Assembly (NCBI GenBank): GCA_900753295.1 | Contig: CAADYQ010000037.1 | Span: 1 to 7,971, forward strand | Length of the DNA stretch: 7,971 nucleotides | Direction of reading: 5' to 3' | Origin: Clostridia bacterium | Lineage (GTDB): Bacteria; Bacillota; Clostridia; Oscillospirales; CAG-272 | In this document: in pieces, positions 1 to 5,077 of the stretch | Layout of the letters: every line of letters begins with the position of its first letter | How positions within the stretch are numbered: position 1 is the stretch's first letter | Translations under genes and position numbers: made by a program | Notes under the pieces: generated by a model | Databases searched by the model: none | The model's input: only the letters and a program-made list of their open reading frames with translations | What the model was told of the DNA's origin: nothing

Positions 1-79
1 GAGCAGTAATCGGCGTTCCGTAGTCCTGTGTGATGGGAGCGACCGCACTTCCGCCGTCTGTGTCAAAGCTGATGGTGTA
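1..79 (-). repeat. Left arm of a long inverted repeat (InlB-type repeat DNA)
   Basis: Read on the minus strand, these bases match 7583-7661 of the plus strand at 77 of 79 positions. They encode the start of an InlB-type repeat, YTISFDTDGGSAVAPITQDY, in the large minus-strand gene. The match reaches the window edge and probably continues outside it. The similarity ends abruptly at base 79, where the preceding repeats differ. Confidence 0.9.
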
Positions 80-3000
80 GCGGTTGACTGTCCAGACGGG
101 GTAGAGCGTCACAGCCTCGTTTGCGGAGTATGTGCCGCCGAGCTCGTAGACCTTTGCGCCGCCATCGGTCGTTGCCCAGCCGGTCTGCGTGTAGCCGGTA
201 CGGGTAAAGAGCGCGCCGGGAAGTGTCACGGCGGTGTCGTAGCCCTTGACGATCGTCGAGGAACTGCCCGTTCCGTCGGCGCCGGGGGCACAGATGACGC
301 GGTAGGTCCGCGCCTCAAAGCGGAGATATTCCTTGTCTTTATAGGTCTCGTCGCTGATCTCCACAGCATCGGAGCCGTCTGCGGCATTGCCCGCGAGCAT
401 CCACATACCGGGGATCAGATCGGCAATGACGGTATGTGTGCCGTTCCGGTACAGCGCGGAGGGATCGCCGATCAGTGTGAGCGTGCCGCCCTTCACGACC
501 AGTCTGTTATCGAAAGTTCCCAAAGCACCGGAAGCAGTTCCCCTGCTGTCAAGCACAATGTCGCCGCTCTCAATGATAATATCGTTTTTGTTTTCGATCC
601 AACCGGCGCGCAGCGCCCCGGTCCCTTTGATGAGAAGGTCGCCGCCCGTGTGACTGATCACGTTCTTGTCGTTTTCAAAGGAGTTGTTTCCGATGAGTAC
701 CACGGTCAGGGTGCCGGGGAGGTCAGTTGCGCCGAGCGTCTGTTGTCCGGTCAGCGTCGCGCCGTTCAGCGTCAGTGTCTTGGTAGCGTCGTCATAGGAT
801 ACCGTGCCGTCGCCGTATACGTCAGATGCGTTTTCATTGTTGATGTAAAGGAGAATGCCGCTTGCCGAGTAATAGAACACGCGGTATTCGTAAACGATCC
901 TGCCCTTACCTTCAAAGCGGAGATCGCTGAAGGTCCCCGCATTGAACGCATGGTAGACCGCATCGGTAAATATAGTTCCGGTAGCGGAGCCGATGATTTT
1001 TGTGCCGTCCGCCGTGCAGACGGTACCTTCGACCCTGCCACCAAGCGCCCGGAAGTCTACGTTGTCGCCGAGGTAGAGAGCATGGCTTCTCGGGTCGGTG
1101 CTACGGCATCCGGTGATCTTTCCGCCGGTCATCACGGCTTGCGCCGAGGAGGACAGCAAATGGACACCGCCGCCCTGCCATGCTTCACAATCGCGGATCA
1201 CAGTTCCGCTCAGTTCAAAGACATTAAAGTCGAACGTTGCAATGCCGCCGCCCGCTGTGATTGCCGAGCAACCCGAAACGGTACCGCCCGTCAGGGTCAG
1301 CGTGCCGCCGTCCGCGCAGATACCGCCGCCGTTCCATGCGGAACAGTTTTCAATGCTGCCGTCCTTCATAATAAAGACGCCGCCGGTACTTACCAGAACG
1401 CCGCCGCCGTTTCCGATCACATGGCAGTCGCGGATGGTTCCCCCATACATAATGAAAGTGCCCTCCGCACGGACGCCGTGTCCGAATTTTTCAATGCCGC
1501 CGCCGTACATGAGAAATTCCGCGGCGCTCGTAACTCGGATGCCGGTCCGGTCGGAATCTCCGTTGGCGCTCCCCCGGATCGTGCCTCCGAAGAGCGTGAG
1601 CTTGCCGTACCGATATTTGTCGCTTTCGACCGCGATGCCGTCCTTTGGGAAGACGATCCTGCCCTGCCCCATGCAGTCGGTAATGATGAGCTCTCCCTTG
1701 GTGATCTTTATGCAGGCGTTTTCCGTCAGCGTGATCGTTTTACCGTGCAGGCAGAGGCGCACACAGTCAGAGAAATAGCCGGTGTACTCCTTGTCGAGCG
1801 TTACATCGTCCGTCAGATACCAGTAGCCGTCTTTGATCGAGGAGTAAATGACGTTGTTGTAATTGCAGGGAAGATTGTCGGTTTCGGTCCACATCGCCCA
1901 GCCCATGTCGGTGTGCGACGTGTGGTCGCCGACGGAGGTATTCCCGCCGCAGACGCAGTGGTAATGGTCAAGCCGCATAACGATCCCGGAGGTTTCCTCG
2001 TCATAAGCGAAGATATAACCCTCGGAAGCGTTACGTGTGGTGGTGAAATGCAAGGCGTCGTCGGCTGTCAGCGTGTAGTTTTCGCCGCCGATTAGCCGGA
2101 CGGGATTGGTTTTGATTCTGGTCGCCATGGCTTCCTGCAAATTCCATCCCACATTGAACGAGATCTGCAAGTCCTTGTCAAGGGTCCCGTTTATCCGGAC
2201 GGGCGGGTACTCATATTTCCTCGGGTTGCTTACAAAAGACCAGATAGCGCCGTCGTCGATCAGAATGTCATCTCCCCATGTTTCCCCGGTATCCGGGTTC
2301 TGATAGCGGTTGCCGGAGAACCGGATGTTGCCGGAAAGGTAGAGCGCCGAACCCGATTTGATGTGGATCCCCGCGCCGTAACCGCTTGTGGACGAAACGC
2401 AGTCTGTCACTGCGGCGTTTCCGGAAAGATAGACCCTCGTGCCTCTTCCATATGCGCCGTTCAGGGAGATCCCGGATTCCCGGCAGGCGGTGATATGCGC
2501 GTTGCCGGTCATATTGAAGGCTCCGCTGACCCCGACGCCGCGCAGGAAGCCGCGGATAGTTCCCTCGTACATGGTGAGGGTCGCGTCCTGTGTGACGCTG
2601 ATGCCTCTTGTGTCAGCACCCTCGATGGTGCCGCTTCCCGTGCAGTCGGTGATGATCAGCTCATGGCTTCCGTCCACGGTAAGCATATACCGGTTGTCGG
2701 GAATACTGCTGCCCGCCCGGATCGTCTTTCCGTTCAGACAGAGTTTTACGTCATTGTTGATCTTAAACTCGCCGTCGATTGTCACGTCTCCCGCAAGACA
2801 GTAGTTGCCCGGCTCGGTCGGGAGAGAATCTCTTGACGTCCACATGGTCCATGCCTCATCGCTGTGAGACGTGTGACCGGGGGCGTTGGTATTGCCGCCG
2901 CATACGCAGTGGCTGTGGGTTTTGCTGATAAGTATCTTCTTATAGCCGCCGATATAGTCGATGGTATCGCCCGGCTTGTAGGTGGTAACGTTTCCGTCTT

Positions 3001-3976
3001 TGCCGGTGCATATTACCGCCGAATGACCGGAGAGGGATTTTATCTTACCGTTCAGCACCTTGCCGTCAAACTCAACGGTGCTGTCCTCGGCGGTGATATC
3101 CGCGCCCATAATGCCGCCTACGCACAATGACCACATATCGCCCTTTGCGACAAGCACGCAGTTCTTTATGTTAAGGGCGGTAGCGAAATCTATTTTCAGT
3201 GCTTTGGCGGTGGAGCCGGCAGATGCCTCGGCATATATCACACTGTCCGTGAAGCTGATGCCGGTCGCGCCCTGGATCGCGGCAAAATAATCTCCGCCGA
3301 CCGTTGAGTAAAGTCCCGCATCGATATACGAGTTTGCAACGGTAAGACCGTGAGAGGTATAAATGCACGCTCCTTGCGGCGTAGCCTGCACGTTGCCCTG
3401 TCCGTCCTTGCCGACGGTAAGATCGAGCGATGCGTTGTTTACCGCAAGGTCTCCGCCGGCTACGCGGACGGAAACGCAGTCGCCGCCGCTGCCGGTGACG
3501 CCCAGAACGGTGATCTCCATCGAGCAGTCCTTTATCTCGCTGGCTGCGCTCAGGTTTATCGCGTATGCCTTGGTCGATGTTGTGCCGGGAAGGGTGATCT
3601 TAAGGCTGTCGGCGCGGCTTTGACCCTTTATAACAAGAGCAGATGCTGTGACGGCATATAAATTGCCGCTTTGGGCGCTCTCGTCAGCCCATTTTATCTC
3701 ATTCGTTCCTTTGAGAAGGATCGTATCCACGCCGCTCGTTATGTTGATCGCCGTTTTACCGTCCGCAACGGTTATGGTGGCGTTCTCAAGCGTCAGCGTT
3801 TTTGTAGTAGCGTCAAAGCTGACGCTGCCGGTGATGCCGGCGCCGGTCACGCTGCCTCCGCCCGCGGGAACGGGAATGCCGTTTACGGTCGCACTTACGC
3901 CTGCCGCGGCGGCATTCAGGGCAACGATGCCCGTGATACAGAGCATAAAAAGAATACAGGAAATAATTTTTTTCAT
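1..3976 (-). CDS. Large secreted/surface beta-helix protein with InlB-type repeats, C-terminus beyond window
   Basis: This is an uninterrupted minus-strand frame of 1325 codons that runs off base 1. The start at 3976 is supported by GGAG 8 bases upstream and by a signal peptide, MKKIISCILFMLCITGIVAL followed by an Ala-rich cleavage zone near residue 25. Residues 30-340 form a beta-strand-rich domain that includes the GSVSFDATTKTLTL motif at 50-63. Two copies of a module starting HxHCVCGGNT follow (353-451 and 671-774), each leading into beta-helix coils. Residues 841-957 are helix coils of about 27 residues, each ending in Cys. A second GDGTVSYDDATKTLTL motif begins at 1055. InlB-type repeats occupy 1223-1295 and 1299 to the edge. 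Families with this architecture are exported, cell-wall-associated or secreted proteins that bind glycans or host surfaces; the role here is inferred. No enzyme motif was recognised and the anchor, if any, is outside the window. It lies 74 bp downstream of the tetR-type gene and may be co-transcribed with it. Confidence 0.9.
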   Translation of the reverse strand, partial: MKKIISCILFMLCITGIVALNAAAAGVSATVNGIPVPAGGGSVTGAGITGSVSFDATTKTLTLENATITVADGKTAINITSGVDTILLKGTNEIKWADESAQSGNLYAVTASALVIKGQSRADSLKITLPGTTSTKAYAINLSAASEIKDCSMEITVLGVTGSGGDCVSVRVAGGDLAVNNASLDLTVGKDGQGNVQATPQGACIYTSHGLTVANSYIDAGLYSTVGGDYFAAIQGATGISFTDSVIYAEASAGSTAKALKIDFATALNIKNCVLVAKGDMWSLCVGGIMGADITAEDSTVEFDGKVLNGKIKSLSGHSAVICTGKDGNVTTYKPGDTIDYIGGYKKILISKTHSHCVCGGNTNAPGHTSHSDEAWTMWTSRDSLPTEPGNYCLAGDVTIDGEFKINNDVKLCLNGKTIRAGSSIPDNRYMLTVDGSHELIITDCTGSGTIEGADTRGISVTQDATLTMYEGTIRGFLRGVGVSGAFNMTGNAHITACRESGISLNGAYGRGTRVYLSGNAAVTDCVSSTSGYGAGIHIKSGSALYLSGNIRFSGNRYQNPDTGETWGDDILIDDGAIWSFVSNPRKYEYPPVRINGTLDKDLQISFNVGWNLQEAMATRIKTNPVRLIGGENYTLTADDALHFTTTRNASEGYIFAYDEETSGIVMRLDHYHCVCGGNTSVGDHTSHTDMGWAMWTETDNLPCNYNNVIYSSIKDGYWYLTDDVTLDKEYTGYFSDCVRLCLHGKTITLTENACIKITKGELIITDCMGQGRIVFPKDGIAVESDKYRYGKLTLFGGTIRGSANGDSDRTGIRVTSAAEFLMYGGGIEKFGHGVRAEGTFIMYGGTIRDCHVIGNGGGVLVSTGGVFIMKDGSIENCSAWNGGGICADGGTLTLTGGTVSGCSAITAGGGIATFDFNVFELSGTVIRDCEAWQGGGVHLLSSSAQAVMTGGKITGCRSTDPRSHALYLGDNVDFRALGGRVEGTVCTADGTKIIGSATGTIFTDAVYHAFNAGTFSDLRFEGKGRIVYEYRVFYYSASGILLYINNENASDVYGDGTVSYDDATKTLTLNGATLTGQQTLGATDLPGTLTVVLIGNNSFENDKNVISHTGGDLLIKGTGALRAGWIENKNDIIIESGDIVLDSRGTASGALGTFDNRLVVKGGTLTLIGDPSALYRNGTHTVIADLIPGMWMLAGNAADGSDAVEISDETYKDKEYLRFEARTYRVICAPGADGTGSSSTIVKGYDTAVTLPGALFTRTGYTQTGWATTDGGAKVYELGGTYSANEAVTLYPVWTVNRYTISFDTDGGSAVAPITQDYGTPITA
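1106..1456 (-). repeat. Tandem beta-helix coils with a cysteine ladder (residues 841-957)
   Basis: Successive coils of about 27 residues follow the pattern hydrophobic strand, GGxI, polar residue, Cys, then GGG. The cysteines fall at 851, 878, 903, 930 and 957, in IRDC, IENC, VSGC, IRDC and ITGC. Such regular spacing would stack the cysteines along one face of a right-handed beta-helix. Confidence 0.78.
1655..1966 (-). repeat. HxHCxCGGNT module, copy B (residues 671-774 of the large protein)
   Basis: It opens with HYHCVCGGNT, then GDHTSHTDMGWAMWT, a DVTLDKEY strand and RLCLHGKTI, and ends at LIITDCMGQGRI. Order and key residues match copy A, so the central part of the protein arose by internal duplication of a module plus the helix coils behind it. 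Confidence 0.8.
2624..2920 (-). repeat. HxHCxCGGNT module, copy A (residues 353-451 of the large protein)
   Basis: The module opens with HSHCVCGGNT, continues with GHTSHSDEAWTMWT, a DVT strand and KLCLNGKTI, and ends at LIITDCTGSGTI, after which beta-helix coils begin. It aligns with copy B 317 residues later. The His/Cys cluster could bind a metal or form disulfides; this is inferred from residues only. Confidence 0.8.
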
Positions 3977-3984
3977 TTTGTTTT

Positions 3985-3989
3985 CTCCG
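3985..3989 (-). promoter_or_regulatory. Ribosome binding site of the large minus-strand surface-protein gene
   Basis: The minus strand reads CGGAG, then 8 bases, then ATG at 3976, immediately before the signal peptide. It supports this start. Confidence 0.75.
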
Positions 3990-4018
3990 TTTTATATCTC
4001 ATTTTTGCTTCGGTACAT

Positions 4019-4024
4019 ATTATA
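4019..4024 (-). promoter_or_regulatory. Possible -10 element for the large minus-strand gene
   Basis: A perfect TATAAT lies on the minus strand in the 74-bp gap between the tetR stop and the ATG at 3976. It would give a leader of about 35 bases. No good -35 hexamer is present at 16-18 bases, so it would be weak or factor-dependent. Read-through from the tetR promoter is an alternative, since no terminator is visible in the gap. Confidence 0.4.
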
Positions 4025-4050
4025 TGGGATTTAACAGCGGGGATTTCGTT

Positions 4051-4776
4051 TTATTTTTTGAACGCCTCGTCCGAGAGGGTGAATTCAAACCGCATGGCAA
4101 GCGCGCGGAACAGCTCCTGCATTACGGTGTTTGCGATCGCGGTCATGTCCGCATCGGCGATATATTTCTGTATCTGAGCCTGCTTTTCATCCGGGACCTT
4201 GTACGCCGAAAGCGCAAGGCGGAGGAAGCACTCCAGCTTTTTCTTGAGCGGGAAGTACATATCGCAGGGGCGCGACATATATCCGCGCATAATGCCCGCC
4301 GTGCCTATCTCAAGCTCGTAAAAATCGCTCTCGGTGAGTCCGGGAAGATAGGAGCCGAATATTTTGTAAAGCTCGCCCGCGGTCTTGCGGTAGATCATCT
4401 CCGCTATCTTTGCCTGCGTGTATGCCTCAACATAGACCTCGCGCAGATTTTCGTTCAGCTCGGCAAGCGTGAGCTGGATCGAGGTCTCGACCGCGTAAAG
4501 CAGTACGGGGTCGCTTTGCAGATCGACGCCCACCTCGCTGCTTATGTGTATCATGTTTTTTGCGGCGCCGAACTGCCCGGCAAACATGAAGTGCACAAGC
4601 TCCTCAAGTACGCCGTCCTTTGTGTGAAAAATATTCTGGAATGTGCCGGATGAAACATCCGCCGCCGACAGTATGTCGGTCATTTTTGTGTCGTGATAGC
4701 CTTTTTCGATAAATAAGCGCACACAAGCTGAAGTTATCCTCCTTTTTGAGTCTGTGCTGTCATATCTACGTGCCAT
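4051..4776 (-). CDS. TetR/AcrR-family transcriptional regulator
   Basis: This encodes a 241-residue cytoplasmic DNA-binding protein. Residues 11-58 form a typical TetR N-terminal domain: KRRITSACVRLFIEKGYHDT (helix 1 and turn), MTDILSAADVSSGTFQNIF (helix-turn-helix, about 32-50), then HTKDGVLEELV. The remainder is helical and family-variable, as expected for a ligand-sensing and dimerisation domain; the ligand cannot be predicted. At 241 residues it is slightly longer than the usual 190-220. The start at 4776 is chosen because GGAGG lies 9 bases upstream. The frame stays open to an ATG at 4959, but that extension would cross the -10 and -35 elements and has no ribosome binding site. It is transcribed toward the large surface-protein gene and divergently from the plus-strand one, so autoregulation and control of either neighbour are plausible inferences. 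Members usually repress, but activation is possible. Confidence 0.93.
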   Translation of the reverse strand: MARRYDSTDSKRRITSACVRLFIEKGYHDTKMTDILSAADVSSGTFQNIFHTKDGVLEELVHFMFAGQFGAAKNMIHISSEVGVDLQSDPVLLYAVETSIQLTLAELNENLREVYVEAYTQAKIAEMIYRKTAGELYKIFGSYLPGLTESDFYELEIGTAGIMRGYMSRPCDMYFPLKKKLECFLRLALSAYKVPDEKQAQIQKYIADADMTAIANTVMQELFRALAMRFEFTLSDEAFKK

Positions 4777-4785
4777 TTCCTTTTT

Positions 4786-4790
4786 CCTCC
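4786..4790 (-). promoter_or_regulatory. Ribosome binding site that fixes the tetR start
   Basis: The minus strand reads GGAGG followed by 9 bases and ATG at 4776. No comparable site precedes the in-frame upstream ATG at 4959, so this site decides for the 241-residue product. Confidence 0.85.
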
Positions 4791-4819
4791 ATCCTGATTT
4801 CTGTTTGGATTTTGATTCA

Positions 4820-4848
4820 ATTATACCACGTGCGGCGGATAAATGCAA
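4820..4848 (-). promoter_or_regulatory. Sigma-A-type promoter of the tetR-family gene
   Basis: On the minus strand a perfect TATAAT (4820-4825) is preceded by TGG, making an extended -10. A partial -35, TTGCAT, lies at 4843-4848 with a 17-base spacer. The predicted start of transcription is near 4813, giving a leader of about 36 bases. The spacer holds the palindrome CACGTG (4827-4832), a possible protein-binding site. Confidence 0.72.
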
Positions 4849-4887
4849 GAGTTTTTTTGAAATTCGTATCAATTGTCTGCATAAATT

Positions 4888-4990
4888 ATCTTGCGCCGTC
4901 CCACCGGAGAGACAAAATAAAGAAGTCCTCCTACCACCGCCTTTCCCGACCGGCGGCATTTCTCCCGCGCTGGGGACATTTTTTCAAAAA
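4888..4990. other. GC-rich intergenic segment, no gene recognised
   Basis: This part of the 301-bp divergent gap lies between the two promoters and is richer in GC than the AT-rich promoter DNA on either side. It contains CCGCC (4937-4941) and GGCGG (4952-4956), able to pair across a 10-base loop, and a short TCCC/GGGA stem (4963-4976) followed by a T run. Neither stem is convincing as a terminator, and no upstream plus-strand gene needs one. There is no start codon with a ribosome binding site. A dispersed intergenic repeat is one possible origin. Confidence 0.4.
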
Positions 4991-4994
4991 GGTA

Positions 4995-5023
4995 TAGACA
5001 ATTATCGGCTGATATGATATAAT
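4995..5023 (+). promoter_or_regulatory. Strong sigma-A-type promoter of the plus-strand surface-protein gene
   Basis: TAGACA (4995-5000, one mismatch to TTGACA), an exact 17-base spacer and TATAAT (5018-5023), with TGA immediately upstream forming an extended -10. The transcript would start near 5030 and have a leader of about 48 bases before the ATG at 5078. This is the best promoter match in the window. Confidence 0.82.
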
Positions 5024-5040
5024 AGATGCGAAACCAATTT

Positions 5041-5059
5041 ATGCGTGCAGCGCACGTAT
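5041..5059. promoter_or_regulatory. Inverted repeat in the 5' leader, candidate operator
   Basis: ATGCGTGCAGCGCACGTAT has 8-base arms around an AGC centre, with one G/T mismatch (a permitted wobble in RNA). It lies about 11-29 bases downstream of the predicted transcription start and 7 bases before the GGAGG. Size and position fit a TetR-type repressor site just after the promoter. It could instead act as an mRNA hairpin near the ribosome binding site. Binding is inferred only. Confidence 0.45.
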
Positions 5060-5065
5060 CCGAAC

Positions 5066-5070
5066 GGAGG
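5066..5070 (+). promoter_or_regulatory. Ribosome binding site of the plus-strand surface-protein gene
   Basis: GGAGG lies 7 bases before the ATG at 5078, directly ahead of a clear signal peptide. This supports the chosen start. Confidence 0.85.
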
Positions 5071-5077
5071 AGTAAGT

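Noticed and set aside
1100..1540. CRISPR-like or tandem DNA repeats suggested by recurring glycine-rich codons
   Set aside because: The periodicity is at protein level (beta-helix coils) with variable DNA between units. There are no identical repeats with unique spacers.
434..2095. Long plus-strand open frame of 553 codons
   Set aside because: It is antisense to the minus-strand surface protein, whose frame encodes recognisable repeats throughout. The plus-strand translation has no domain, signal peptide or ribosome binding site, and the open frame follows from the GC-rich codon pattern.
4024..4653. Plus-strand frame of 209 codons
   Set aside because: It is the reverse complement of the TetR-type gene, with no ribosome binding site and no recognisable domain.
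4777..4959. 61-codon N-terminal extension of the TetR-type protein from an ATG at 4959
   Set aside because: It would be encoded across the -10 and -35 elements and has no ribosome binding site. The start at 4776 has GGAGG at good spacing and gives a standard TetR N-terminus.
4963..4984. Rho-independent terminator on the plus strand (TCCC/GGGA stem then T run)
   Set aside because: The stem is only 4 bp, and no plus-strand gene ends upstream of it.
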